Assembly (NCBI GenBank): GCA_037953745.1
Contig: JBAKBP010003174.1
Location: forward strand, 1-64,000
DNA length: 64,000 nt
Reading direction: 5' to 3'
Origin: Lithodes maja
Taxonomy: Eukaryota > Arthropoda > Malacostraca > Decapoda > Lithodidae
The notes below the pieces were generated by a model, which was not told the origin of the DNA, did no database searches, and was given only the letters and a program-made list of their open reading frames with translations. Both the position numbers and the translations under genes were made by a program. Each line of letters starts with the position of its first letter. Position 1 is the stretch's first letter. Below are positions 10,147 to 21,253 of this stretch, piece after piece.

Positions 10147-10261
10147 TATATAATTTATTTAGATTGGCTTTCCATATTTCGAAAAAATATAAGTTTCTCG
10201 AGGGTTTCTTATCACTGTATTATTTTAACCCCTTCAGGATCATGGTGTGTTTTATGGGGGC

Positions 10262-10263
<2 letters not shown>

Positions 10264-10294
<31 letters not shown>

Positions 10295-10340
10295 TCTATG
10301 TATTTATTGATTTGTGTATTTTTGAGTTTCCTCGCTAGAC

Positions 10341-10421
<81 letters not shown>
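10264..10421. repeat. T homopolymer and (TA)n
   Basis: T run at about 10266-10293 and (TA)n at about 10347-10421. The flanking stretches 10147-10263 and 10422-10642 show no gene; part of 10470-10530 resembles 3105-3165. Confidence 0.93.
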
Positions 10422-10423
<2 letters not shown>

Positions 10424-10646
10424 AAGTCAGAGTGTTAATTGGGATAGCCTTTACCGTTATAATTCCCACACATCCTTCCTTAAATGTATAACATCGTCTA
10501 ATGATAGCCAGAATATAACCTGTCGAAATGCGTTATAATCTTTTTAAAAAATAAGATACCCGGTCCAAGAGCAAGGAATTCAATTTTCTCGCAATTTTTC
10601 ACATCAGGCGCGCTATTCCATCTCATCCTCTTTTATCGCCGTTTAA

Positions 10647-11012
10647 GGGAGCCCACCTCGCTTTTTTTCTCTTTCTCTCCCTCTCTCTTTGGCTTGTATC
10701 TATTCGGACCCATTCAGCCTACTGTTTTAAGACGTTTACCCCCATCCAGGTGTCAATATTTTCCGCGAGCCAGCATATATATATTTTTGTTTTGACAGCA
10801 AGCTAAAATTGTACATTTTTCGATAGAAACATTTCTTTGGCGAAGCCGGATTTCTTCATACAATGCTGGCTCGATATCGCTCGCCAGGAAGAAGTCGACA
10901 CCTAGATGGGGATAAACGTCTTAAAACAGTTCGCTGAATGGGGCCGAATGGATACAAGCCAGGGAAAGAGAGAAAAGGAGAGAAAGATTAAAAAAAAAAC
11001 GGTGACCCCCCC
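10647..11012. mobile_element. TTAA-flanked MITE, copy G (long inverted arms)
   Basis: Lies between TTAA 10643-10646 and TTAA 11013-11016. It folds back on itself: TTGGCTTGTATCTATTCGG pairs with CCGAATGGATACAAGCCAG, and further in AGCCAGCAT pairs with ATGCTGGCT. The core keeps the family landmark CTCGATATCGCTCGCCAGGA. It is a diverged fold-back member of the same family. Confidence 0.7.
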
Positions 11013-11361
11013 TTAATTCAAACGTAATCGGCGTCTGTTATGAGTGTTTGTGGCGTTTATGTCATTATTTAGCGTTCCTCGTATGATTTGGGCAGGGAGA
11101 GAGAGAGAGAGAGAGAGTGTTTGGATGTATGGATAGACAAAGAAGTACATACAGCCAGACCTTCAATTAGTGAACCAAATTGCCTCTAAGCGTAAAATTA
11201 TATATAGCGGGGTAGTAGCTACATCGGAAACACTGCTATATGTATTAATGATCATAGCCTGGCTATATACAGTATATTGTGTTATACCTCTTTGCCTATA
11301 TTTTGCAATGGATTGTAGATGTCAAGCCCGGGCAACTTGACCTAGCGATTCGTGACCACGC

Positions 11362-11465
11362 CTAATGTTAGTGGGGATATAGGTCGCTTTTCTAGACCGC
11401 CTTCTCCCTCGTATTTGGCCCCATAGGTTTGGCGATTTTAAGACCTATTGCCCCTTTTCTCGGGA
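11362..11465 (-). mobile_element. MITE fragment
   Basis: A partial reverse-oriented piece of the same family (CCTTCTCCCTCGTATTTGGC, then GGCGATTTTAAGACCT). It has no clear ends. The rest of 11017-11581 holds a short GA tract and unique-looking sequence. Confidence 0.5.
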
Positions 11466-11585
11466 ATTACGGCGTCTGTCAAAAATATAAAATCAAAATA
11501 ACACAATGAATGAATAAATAAATAAATATGACAACAGTGAGAACCACGGTCTCTCTCTCTCCATAGCTCCATTTCAGGGACTTAA

Positions 11586-11948
11586 GGGGAGGCAGACCGT
11601 TTGTTTGGTCTATTAATTCATTTATTCATATATTTTTATAGTCTCCTCCCTAGACCTTCATCAAGCTGAGAAAAACACCCCCTGGACCCCCTTTCAAGAT
11701 AAATTCGTACATTTTTCGGTTGAAAAATGTCCCGGCCGAAGGCCGATTTCTCTTAAAAGTGCAGGCTCGCTATCGCTCGCCAGGAAATAAACGACACCTA
11801 AATGGCACGAAAGGTCTTAAAATTGACAACGAAATGGGCCGAAAGGTGTTAAAATCGCCAAACTAATGGGCCGAACGTCTTATAATCTCAAAACTAGTGG
11901 GGCTAAACATTAGGGAGAAGAGGGTCCAGAAAAAGGGTCTGCCTCCCC
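11586..11948 (+). mobile_element. TTAA-flanked MITE, copy H (best-preserved ends)
   Basis: This copy defines the ends of the family: GGGGAGGCAGACC at the left and GGTCTGCCTCCCC at the right are perfect inverted repeats of 13 bp. They are flanked by TTAA at 11582-11585 and 11949-11952. Internal landmarks are CTCCCTAGACCTTCATCA, CCCGGCCGAAGGCCG and GGCTCGCTATCGCTCGCCAG. No open frame of note. The sequence from 11953 to 12236 is AT-rich with nothing recognised. Confidence 0.85.
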
Positions 11949-12230
11949 TTAAAACATAATAATTGACCACTTGCGAGTTTCTGGCTATAAGGAAGTTCGG
12001 CCTGTAAACATGGATATTAACACATATACAGTAACTATGTAGGTTTCTGATGGATAAATAATAATATGTTGAATTTGATTTGATGTATTTATAACATTAC
12101 TAAAACCGTATTATAGCTGGTTATTCTGCTAAATATCGATGTCTACAGCTCCAACTTCCTTATAGAATGAAACTCGCAAGTGTTCAATTGATGGTTATTT
12201 GTTAGGTCAACGGAACTCATCTATGGGTAC

Positions 12231-12236
<6 letters not shown>

Positions 12237-12296
<60 letters not shown>
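12237..12296. repeat. (CT)n microsatellite
   Basis: Pure CT repeat directly abutting the 5' end of the CR1-like fragment that follows. Confidence 0.95.
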
Positions 12297-12298
<2 letters not shown>

Positions 12299-13070
12299 GA
12301 ACGAAGATGATAGAAATGCGTTGCAATCTGATTTAAACAAGATATCAGAGTGGTCGAAAAAATGACAGATGCCCTTCAATGTCGATAAATGTCAGGTGCT
12401 GCAGGTTGGTAGCAGAAATATGAAATACAAATACGAAATGAATGGCAAACAAATAAAAACCGCAACGGTAGTAAAAGACCTAGGGGTACTAATATCTGAA
12501 AACCTAAAAACTTCCGACCAATGTATAGCAGCTGCAAATAAGGCAAACATAGCATTGGGCTTTATTAAACGAAAATTTACATATAAACATGAAAACGTAA
12601 TAGTGCCACTGTTCAAAAGTATGGTGAGGCCCCACCTTGAATATGGTGTGCAGTTCTGGTCACCTTATCTGATCAAGGACATTGTAAGACTCGAGTCAGT
12701 ACAGCGTAGAGCGACGAAGATGATACCCTCATTAAGAAATAAATCATATGAAGAAAGACTTAAACGATTCCTGTTCTCATTAAAAAAGAGGAGGTTGAGG
12801 GGTCAGCTTATTGAGAGCTTTAAGATACTAAAAGGTTTCGACAAAGTCGATGTAAATGCACTATTCACATTAAACAATACTAATCAAACTCGCGGAAATG
12901 GAATGAAATTAAAAACCAAAAAGGCAAACCTAGATGTCACAAAGAGTTTCTTCACCTACAGTGTGGCGACAGAGTGGAATAAACTACCAGCGAGAGTGGT
13001 GGAGAGCGACACAATAAACGCTTTCAAGGGAAGGCTTGACCTCTATCTGCAGAGGGCTGGGGTGATATGA
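12297..13070 (+). pseudogene. C-terminal RT domain of CR1/L2-like ORF2, with premature stop
   Basis: About 257 codons corresponding to the RT C-terminal region: LQSDLNKISEW, then MPFNVDKCQVLQVG (thumb-side motif), then SVQRRATKMIPSL and VATEWNKLP, ending DLYLQRAGVI. A TGA at 12363-12365 sits where family members have Trp (WxMxFN), so a single G-to-A change broke the frame. The catalytic FADD motif lies upstream of the truncation. It is related to, but clearly distinct from, the two larger CR1-like copies below. Confidence 0.8.
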
Positions 13071-13208
13071 AAAAAAAAAAAATGTATGTATGTGTTTGTG
13101 TGTGCACTGTACAGTATGTATATATATAATATACTGTATATATATGTATGTATGTGTGTATGTATGTATGTGTATATGTGTGTGTGTGTGTGGATGTGTG
13201 TATATGTA

Positions 13209-13270
<62 letters not shown>

Positions 13271-13287
13271 CGTATATACATATATAG
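13071..13287. repeat. (TG)n/(TA)n microsatellite
   Basis: A run of A (13071-13082) is followed by TATG/TGTG repeats and (TA)n at about 13215-13268, inside the 3' UTR of the fragment above. Confidence 0.9.
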
Positions 13288-13940
13288 TTTGTAAGGCCAG
13301 ACTGCCTAGTAAGGACCTTGAGGTCTGTGTGGTCTGTGTTTCTATGTAGCTCTATGTAGCTCTATGTAGCTCTCTCACCCGCCGGCTTTAGCACCGCCTA
13401 CAGCTCCGCATCGCCACTGAGAAAACTCTATCCTAATTTGAGTATTTCATATCCCAATTCCCTTTATTCATTGCATGAACAGTAGTTAAGTGCTTGTTTA
13501 ACCTCCACATAGTTCTGTAGTTGCCGTGCATGTTATTTTATTGCTTTTCTGACTGATAAACATTGTTGTTTACATTTGTTATCCTAGCTTGTAGCAGACG
13601 ACGCACGCGCACCTCTAATCGACCTAGCTTTGTATTTTCTTATTAACTCTAGTAGTTATCGTATTCAGTATCCTACTGTAGCTATATATATCTGTAATTT
13701 TAGTTGTTGCTTGCATGATCTTGTACTGTAGTAACCTTTGACTGATAACTTTGTTTATCTAAATATAATCCTGCTTGACTAGCCTACAGTGACACCAGCG
13801 CCATCTGTTGATACAGTATAATATTATTAACCCCTTGTGTGCAGTTACACTTTATTTTTATATAATCTCTATTTGGTGAATTGTATATTTAGTCACATAT
13901 TCTATTATATATATATATATATATTTGTTTTGCTTTTTTA

Positions 13941-14460
13941 GGTAGGTTATCACCCCTGGTAGCCTACTTCTGCATATTTCATACTTTTTTGTTTGTGGTT
14001 ATTTTTGTTTTCGGTTAGTCTAGGCTATCATCCCTGGTGGCCTATTTCTGCGTACGGTACTTCAATTTTTAAATTTTCAGTTAGGCTATCACCGCTGGTG
14101 GCCTATTTCTGCGTACCGGTATTTCATAATTTTTGTTTTCGGTTATTTTTGTTTTCGGTTAGTCTAGGCTATCATCCCTGGTGGCCTATTTCTGCGTACT
14201 TCAATTTTTAAATTTTCAGTTTGGCTATCACCGCTGGTGGCCTATTTCTGCGTACCGGTATTTCATAATTTTTGTTTTTGGTTAGGATAGGCTATAACCC
14301 CTGGTGGCCTATTTCTGTTTAAATAAACATAAAAAAAATTTCGGTTCGGCTATCACTGCGTATTCAAATTTAATTTTGTTTTGTTTTAATTTTTGGTTAG
14401 GCTATCACCGCTGATAACCTATTTGTGTGTATTTCAACATTTTTGTTTTCGGTTAGGCCT
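13941..14460 (+). repeat. Tandem repeats in CR1-like 5' UTR
   Basis: Seven or so diverged units built around TAGGCTATCACCGCTGGTGG followed by CCTATTTCTGCGTA, spaced roughly 60-90 bp apart. Each unit core is partly palindromic (GGCTATCACC against GGTGGCC). Shorter repeats of GTGTTTTTAAAGTGAGTT follow at about 14490-14560. Such 5' monomers commonly serve as retrotransposon promoters; that role is inferred here. Confidence 0.75.
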
Positions 14461-14579
14461 ATTTAAGTAAGTGAAGCGACCTGAAGGGAGTGAAGTGTTT
14501 TTAAAGTGAGTTTAGTGTTTTTAAAGTGAGTTAAGTGTTTTTAAGTGAGTGAAGTGAACTGAAGAAAGTGATCGTCACC

Positions 14580-15694
14580 ATGCCTCGTGCCTGTACGAAC
14601 TGCGCCGGTAGGTTTGGTGCTTCCATGTTTGCTCCTGCCGATCCACAAGTCTGCCGACTCTGCCAGCAACGAGAGGATTTGACAGCAAAATTGGATGAAG
14701 CCCTCAACAAGATCAACACCCTCACCAGGAAGCTGGAATCACTCCAAGAGTTTGTAACACTCAACGTTGGAGTATCACTAACTCAAATTGTTTCAACTCC
14801 AACATCCACCACCGCCCCAACGTCATCTGCCAACAATCCAACACCTGCAGTAGACACTGCAGCAGATGCTTCTGACAAACCTGAGCTGACATCAAACCAG
14901 GACAGCCGCCCTGTTCACCTTAGTCTCTCCCCCACTCCTCGTGCAAGAAGCCTGCTAGCACGAACAGTACCAACCCCTCGCCCCCGTTCTAACCACTCCT
15001 CTCCCCGACCTGTACGTAGAGTCCCGCCACCACAGGTTTCCGGATTTACACCAGTAAGGAACGGTGCACGGCCAACGCAGAAAAGGTCTCATCTACCAGT
15101 CACAATGTCAAACAGATTTGAGATATTGGTAGAGATGGAAGACGAACCAGAAGAGACCAGGCTCGTTGGGGATTCCATCCTACGAGGACAGGTCGAAGAG
15201 TTCTGCGACAGAGTCCCAAATCAACGAAAAAGATTTTGCATCCCAGGAGCTGGACTGGACGACATTGTGGAAGCCTTCGAAGATACCACAAAGGATGCAA
15301 ATGAAAATACCCTTTTTGTCATCCATGCTGGTTCAAATGACATCATGCGCACCAGATCCGAAGAGTTGATGGAGAAATATCGCAAGATGATCCAGCACTA
15401 CAAAAAAAAGTAAAGGAATATCATCATCTCAGGCATTCTCCCCAAGATCGACGCACCTGACAAATTCTACGACAAGGCCTTCAGCACAAATAGCCGACTA
15501 AAACATTTGTGTCTGAGGGAAGAAGTTGAATTCATCAACCTCTGGGACAACTTCTACAACCAGCCTACTCTGTTCCGCAAGGATGGCACTCACTAAACCC
15601 TGTGGGTTCAGCACGCATGGGTCGTCTCCTACACGAAGCAGTCCGCAGCCATGGATCAAAAAACGCCATCCGAGAAGAAGCAGCAGTGACATAA
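14580..15694 (+). pseudogene. CR1-like ORF1 (zinc finger, coiled coil, SGNH esterase)
   Basis: The start is chosen at the ATG in GTCACCATGC, a good eukaryotic context. The N-terminus has paired cysteines (CTNC and CRLC about 18 residues apart), then a short coiled-coil stretch (LDEALNKINTLTRKLESLQ), then a Ser/Thr/Pro-rich linker. An SGNH-hydrolase-like domain follows, with GDSI in block I and GSND in block III. This matches the RNA-binding/esterase ORF1 of CR1 elements. Two breaks are visible: an in-frame TAA at 15411-15413, and a one-base loss near 15593 inside the last block (expected DGTHLN), after which the frame needed to reach the natural stop at 15692-15694 is shifted. Confidence 0.8.
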
Positions 15695-15828
15695 ATCATC
15701 CAACACCAAGAAAAAAACAGAGGCAACCGAGGACCACCAGCGATAAGGACCGAAGACAGCGAGGACCGAGGACAGCCATGAACATAAATGTAGATCCGAC
15801 AAGAACCAAAAATATTATTAACCCTTCG

Positions 15829-15900
15829 ACCCCGGGTGGTACACGTGTGTACCATTTTTTTTTGGCCCGAGGAACCCGGGTGGTACAACACTGTACCATT
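15829..15900 (+). repeat. Two subterminal hairpin repeats at the piggyBac left end
   Basis: CCCGGGTGGTACACGTGTG plus TACCATT and CCCGGGTGGTACAACACTG plus TACCATT lie in direct orientation about 50 bp apart. Each can fold (GGTACA with TGTACC). They are plausible transposase-binding sites; this is inference. Confidence 0.6.
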
Positions 15901-16022
15901 GCTTGCGTGTGTGCTTTCGAATGGCGCGCGTAAAAATTTCGCTCCGTGGTCACCAGGCGTCGCTAGGCGACGCCACCAGACAGCATGTACGCCACCAAAA
16001 CAGTCTCTACCCTGCCGCCAAC

Positions 16023-17393
16023 ATGGATACTAGCCCAAAAAGTTATTCCCTTGTGTCCGATTCTACGCTCCCTTCGACGCCTGCCCATGTTCGTCGCGCC
16101 CTAACGCAAAGGCACGTACAAGATGCGTTGACTCCCGGAGGTATTGAGATAGCTTTGAGGAGTTATGAACGTGGTGAAGGCAAAAATAGTGTTGATGAGT
16201 TGGGTAGTGATAGCTCCGAGTCTTATCAGTCTCACTATAGTGAAGATTTTGACGATCTAGACGAAATCCATGAAAGATACGCGTTTTTTAGTGCATTTGA
16301 CCATGACGATGAAAGTGATGATAGTGAGGCTGAGCGGGAGGCTGAGGTTGACCCGCCATTGTCTTCCTTATCTACCCACGCCACCCAAGTTGCCCCAGGC
16401 TCCCGCCATTCTTCCCCACCACCACCAGCACTCCCTAGGGTTGAGGACCCCCCACTTTCGGCCTATTTACCCACTATTTCCCCCGAGAGGAGACATACTA
16501 CTAGAGAAAAGGGAAAAGGGATGAAATATGTTAAAAAGGGAGCTACAAGTAGGCGCTCTTTGTTCGAGGCTCCCGCGGCTTCCACCCCTGCCGCTCCCAG
16601 CCATACGCCCCCGCAAGTTTCCCCAGGGTCCACCCCACCTCTCCAGCCTACAACAGAGGTTCCTGATGATGTGTTCGACCTCGCATCCCTAGCTGCACCT
16701 ACAGACACTGAACCAGTGCTGTCTATGACTCGTCGTAGGCCAAGGAGCCCCGAACCTCTGCATGAAGATGACAGAGCCTTACCTGCCACTCCTTCCCCAC
16801 CTCGCCGACCTACACGCCGCCCACGCATCATTCGTTCCCCGCGAGATTATGAGGGGGGCTCTGAAGATGAAGGGCACCTCACAGATGACTCTGGCCATGA
16901 TTACCTGGGTCCACCGTCAGGGCAAGATGACGGCTCTGACGACAACGACGATGACGACGACTTTATGGACATCGACGACCCTCAACCCAGACGCTTTGCC
17001 CAGGGCCGTCGTGCTCCTGGCCGCCCTGGCCGCCGGGCTGGCCGCCGGGCTGGGCCTGGGCGCCGTCGCGCTCCTGGCCGCCCTAGGGTGCGCGCCGCCA
17101 AAGTTCGTGGGCGTGCTGCCCCCGCTCTAGCTCCACAGAGGGCAGTGGCACAACCTGGGCGCCCCGTTCAGGACCGCATGCAGTGTGCACAGTATCTAAA
17201 TGTGCACAAGCTCGGTTACCTGCCTCTGGAACGAGATGGAGTCACCATTAGCAGAAGGCGGTGCCATGTCTGCTGGAACAGCCAGGTGAGGCCGAGGAAG
17301 CACAAAAAGACCACCATGCAGTGTGTGGAGTGCCAGGTGTCACTATGTACTATACCGTGCTTTGCTGAATACCACAGCAAGCAGGAGTACTAA
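16023..17393 (+). CDS. piggyBac-derived protein lacking the catalytic core
   Basis: A 456-residue open frame starting at an ATG in the context AACATGG; the frame is open further upstream to 15903. The N-terminal half is acidic and Ser/Pro-rich (SDSSESYQSHYSEDFDDLDE, DDNDDDDDFMDIDD), as in the N-termini of many PGBD transposases. The C-terminal about 45 residues form a cysteine-rich zinc finger: CHVC, CVEC, CTIPC and a following H, as in the DNA-binding tail of piggyBac transposases. The expected DDE/DDD catalytic domain of about 350 residues is absent. Instead a basic Arg/Pro/Gly linker (GRRAPGRPGRRAGRRAG) joins the two parts in frame. It could bind element ends without cutting. Confidence 0.7.
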   Translation: MDTSPKSYSLVSDSTLPSTPAHVRRALTQRHVQDALTPGGIEIALRSYERGEGKNSVDELGSDSSESYQSHYSEDFDDLDEIHERYAFFSAFDHDDESDDSEAEREAEVDPPLSSLSTHATQVAPGSRHSSPPPPALPRVEDPPLSAYLPTISPERRHTTREKGKGMKYVKKGATSRRSLFEAPAASTPAAPSHTPPQVSPGSTPPLQPTTEVPDDVFDLASLAAPTDTEPVLSMTRRRPRSPEPLHEDDRALPATPSPPRRPTRRPRIIRSPRDYEGGSEDEGHLTDDSGHDYLGPPSGQDDGSDDNDDDDDFMDIDDPQPRRFAQGRRAPGRPGRRAGRRAGPGRRRAPGRPRVRAAKVRGRAAPALAPQRAVAQPGRPVQDRMQCAQYLNVHKLGYLPLERDGVTISRRRCHVCWNSQVRPRKHKKTTMQCVECQVSLCTIPCFAEYHSKQEY

Positions 17394-20300
17394 CTAATAA
17401 TCATAGTGAAAGTACCAAAGACTGACAATATGTATGTATATAGGCAACAAGTGGAAATAAAACAATGTACAGGTGTATTGTGATAAAAAAGTCATGTATT
17501 ATGAAAACATATATAAATAAGTGAAAAAAGACACAATAAATTGTATATAAAACGTTTACAAAGCATATAACTAAGTGAAAGTGACACATGACATAATATT
17601 AGATGGCCAAAGTATAATAAACACCTGTGATAACGAATAATCAGTGCCTAATATAACAATAACCTACCTCAATTACTCATAAAAACTACGGTATCGAGTG
17701 AAAATGTGAAATATTTGTTACAATGATAGCCTAATACACATATTTTATATAATTGGACTCCAAATAACTATAATAACATCACTATCAATACATAAAATCG
17801 CCTCCGGGAGGTAAAAGGTTTTGCGCGACGAGTGGCTAAGAAAACAGTAGGTTAGCCAAGCCGGGGCCTGGACAAAGGCGACGCATCCGAACGCGGGATG
17901 ATTTTCACACATAAAAATCACTCCACTTCCCGCGCTCACCATTATGCAATCACTTGGGCTAGAGACCTCTACTCAACGGCATTCTACACATGAAGGTTTG
18001 TGCTACATTTTTCTGTTTTTTTTATAACTTTGTGTAATGTATTTCAGGAGTAACATGTGAATCAACAGGGACCAAAATTCCTGAAAACCCCCGGACACAA
18101 AGTACAGTCACGATATTCCCTAGCCGGGGTTGGAGGGTTAAAGAGCGTTCCGTGAGTTCTAAAATAACAAATTTAAAGGTTTTCTATGCAAACGCTCGTA
18201 GCATACGCAATAAATTTTCAGATTTAGAGGAGCTAGTGTTTACAGAAAATTATGATGTGATTGGCATAACAGAATCTTGGCTCAATACAGAAGATAGAGA
18301 CTTTTTAGCAGAGTATTCACTTCCCGGTTATGTAATGTTTGAGAAAAGCCGAATAAATCGAAATGGAGGTGGCGTTTTACTTTATATCAAAGAAAGTCTT
18401 AACCCTACCCTCTTGTCAAAACCTCAAATTGTGAACGTCGATGCATCTTTTGTGCTAATAAAGAATAATAAAGGTACCAAAATAATACTTGCATTAATAT
18501 ACAGACCTCCAGCTCAATCAGTGCAAACTGACCGAGAAATTTACGAACAAATTGCAGATGTAAGTAACTCACAAGATACCGTAATTTTTGGTGACTTTAA
18601 TTTACCTGTGACCAAGAGGGGCGATACTCTTACTTCACACTCCGGACATGACTTGTATACGAACTTGCAAGAGAGTTCGCTTTATCAATTTGTTCGAACA
18701 CCGACCCGTGGTAATAACGTTCTTGACATTGTACTTGCAACAAAAGAAGAATTAATAGAGAATTTGAATGTTGGTGATGAATTCAGTAACAGCGACCATC
18801 GTACGATAACTTTCACTTTAAAGTTTACTAGTAACGAACCAAATAGTAGCATCGAAAAAGTCCCTAATTTCAAGAAAGCAAACTTCCATAAACTTAGAGC
18901 TATGTTTAAAGAAACTGACTGGAGCTTTTTAATTCACAATAACGACATAAATACATCTTGGAAGTTATTCGAAGCCACTTACCTAAAAGCAGTGCAAGAC
19001 TGCATACCATCGAAAACTCGGCGTCCAGGCCATAATAATAAGCCCAAATGGTGGAATAAAGATATTTCAAACTGCCTGCTTGCTAAAAAATTTGCTAATG
19101 ATAGATTAAAATCCTCACAAAATGACGAAGAACGGCTAAAATTTGTAGAGCTACGACGCAAAGCCAAAAAGTTATTAAGCAAAGTAAAAAGACCTTAGAG
19201 TTACATATTGCGAATCAAAGTAAAACAAACCCGAAAGAATTCTATAGTTATATCAGAAAGAAAAAAGCTGTTACTTCAACTGTTGGACCGTTAGTCGATG
19301 AAAATGGAGAATACACCAAAGACGAAGAACAAATGAGTAATGCCCTCAATACCTTCTTTGCATCAGTTTTTACAACAGAAGACCTCCGTGATATCCCTAC
19401 ACCATCGCCGATTCAGATTGATAATTCAGATGTTCTAAGCAATATCACCGTTACAGAGAGAGAAGTATTGAATTGTTTAGATAAACTCAAGGTAAATAAT
19501 ACGCCTGGACCTGATACAATCTCGCCTAGAGTTCTAAAGGAAGCTAAGGATGAGCTCTCTAAACCACTGACATTACTATTCAATAAATCCTTGCAGTCTG
19601 GAACTATGCCCGATCAGTGGAAGCTAGCCAACGTAACACCGATATTCAAAAAAGGCAGCAAATCCCTACTCAGTAACTATCGTCCAATTAGCTTAACCTC
19701 AGTTGTATGTAAAATGCTAGAAACGGTCATACGAGACAGACTCGTAAATCACTTAGAGGAAAATAACATACTTAAAGATACTCAACACGGCTTTCGTAAA
19801 AAACGTTCCTGTTTAACAAACCTCTTAGACTTCTTCCACGATATCCTCAACCTCTACGATGAGAGTAAAGCTGTAGATATTATATACCTTGGTTTTCAAA
19901 AGGCCTTTGACAAAGTTCCCCACAAACGTTTACTGCTAAAACTAAAAGCGCATGGAATACAAGACGGTGTGTTGAAATGGATAGAAAATTGGCTCAGCGA
20001 CAGAAAGCAAAGAGTAGTCATAAACAGTAAGGCATCAAAATGGACCAATGTAAGTAGCGGGGTACCCCAGGGATCGGTACTAGGACCAATTCTCTTTCTA
20101 ATTTACATCAACGACATAGATGAGGGTCTCACCTGTACAATCTCAAAATTTGCTGACGATGCAAAAATTGCAAATAGCGTACTCTCAAAAGAACAAGTTG
20201 ACGATATGCAACACAATCTAGATAAATTGTCATGTTGGGCCCAAATTTGGCAAATGAGTTTCAATGCGGATAAATGTAAAGTACTACATATCGGATACCT

Positions 20301-21191
20301 AAATGAGAAAGCAAATATTCGATGAATGGCACTCAGCTTAAGAATGTAAACAGAGAAACCGATCTGGGAGTAACAATATCGAGTAACCTAAAACCGAGTC
20401 AACAATGTTCAGAAGTTGTTAAGAAGGCAAACAAAATACTTGGCTTTATAGGCAGGTCATTTGAGCATAAATCCAAAGAAGTTATCCTAACCCTTTACAA
20501 TTCATTAGTCCGCCCTCTTCTGGAATACTGCGTTCAATCCTGGTGCCCTTATTACCAAAAAGATATAAACAAGCTAGAACGAGTTCAACGTAGAGTTACC
20601 AAAATGATACCTAGCCTAAAGAACAAACCATACGAAGAGCGTCTTAGAGAATTAAATCTATTTCCTTTAACCCAGCGCAGATTAAGAGGTGACTTAATTC
20701 AAGTGTTCAAAATCATCAAAGGCATCGACAATATGAACTGTAGTAAGTACTTCACTATCGACCAATCTAATTACACGCGGGGAAACGGTTGCAAAATTAT
20801 TGGTAAATCTTTTAACTCACACGAATCTAAGAATTTCTTCTTCAATCGAGTTGTCAACTTGTGGAATGGGCTTCCCCGAAACGTTATAGACTGCATCACC
20901 GTTGATTCATTTAAACTCTGCCTAGACAAATATCTCGCATCAAACCCGCGACTGACTGCGTTTGTAAATGAATAACTTTATTTTATCCCCCCCTCAGTTA
21001 CTAACCCATCTGTCCCCTACTAACTTCCTAATCCTGCCACGGACATTAGTTCCAGGGCAGTAATTCCCTTTCCAATGTTCCCTTACCCACTCTAAACCAC
21101 TGTTTGGACACTTGATCCTCAGTGTTTTGGAGGACAAGCAACCTAGAAGGGTCACTAGATCTGTTGTTGCTTGATTTCCTTTGTACTCCTT

Positions 21192-21192
<1 letters not shown>

Positions 21193-21251
<59 letters not shown>
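21193..21251. repeat. (CT)n microsatellite
   Basis: Starts seamlessly from the CTTTGTACTC tail of CR1-like copy 1. The stretch 21252-21440 after it holds nothing recognised. Confidence 0.93.

Positions 21252-21253
<2 letters not shown>

Larger units (their letters stand above)
12297..13370 (+). mobile_element. 5'-truncated CR1/L2-like retrotransposon with decamer tail
   Basis: The element starts exactly at the end of the (CT)n run, contains the end of an RT gene, then a TA/TG microsatellite-rich 3' UTR, and ends with three copies of TCTATGTAGC (13341-13370). The sequence before the tail (GGTCTGTGTGGTCTGTG) resembles the matching part of the 432-703 repeat. Confidence 0.75.
15822..18137 (+). 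mobile_element. piggyBac-type DNA transposon inserted in CR1-like ORF2
   Basis: Both sides are flanked by TTAA (15818-15821 and 18138-18141). The ends are inverted: CCCTTCGACCCCGG at the left, and CTAGCCGGGGTTGGAGGG at the right, whose complement begins CCCTCCAACCCCGG. CCCT termini with TTAA duplication are characteristic of piggyBac. Removing the element and one TTAA restores the CR1 frame as seen in the second copy. It contains one long open frame (16023-17393). The stretch 17394-18137 is AT-rich non-coding, with an AATAAA at about 17455. Confidence 0.9.
15778..20975 (+). pseudogene. CR1-like ORF2 (APE endonuclease plus RT), interrupted and frameshifted
   Basis: The first 14 codons (15778-15821) are separated from the rest (18142 on) by the piggyBac-type insertion. 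The endonuclease part keeps YANARS, GITESW, IYRPP, GDFN and SDH. A one-base loss near 19171-19176 shifts the frame, and a second lies near 20315. RT motifs are visible: PGPDTISPRVL, NYRPISLTS, GVPQGSVLGP and FADD. The motif-A aspartate, present as LDFQKAFD in the other copy, is LGFQKAFD here (GGT at 19891-19893), which would abolish catalysis. The fragment ends ASNPRLTAFVNE. ORF2 normally nicks DNA and copies the element RNA at the nick. Confidence 0.85.
13380..21198 (+). mobile_element. CR1-like retrotransposon, copy 1 (long, broken, carrying a piggyBac insertion)
   Basis: Holds a repeat-rich 5' region, ORF1 (14580-15694), the start of ORF2 (15778), an inserted 2.3-kb DNA transposon (15822-18137), the rest of ORF2 (to 20975), a 3' UTR, and two copies of CTTTGTACTC (21179-21198) running straight into (CT)n. 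Without the insertion it would be about 5.5 kb. The exact 5' end is uncertain; it is placed just after the preceding element's tail. The second copy (24268-27933) is very similar, which fixes the frames and the break points. Confidence 0.8.

Noticed and set aside
16463..16831. Minus-strand frame inside the piggyBac protein
   Set aside because: Shadow frame in GC-rich coding sequence; the plus strand has the recognisable zinc finger.
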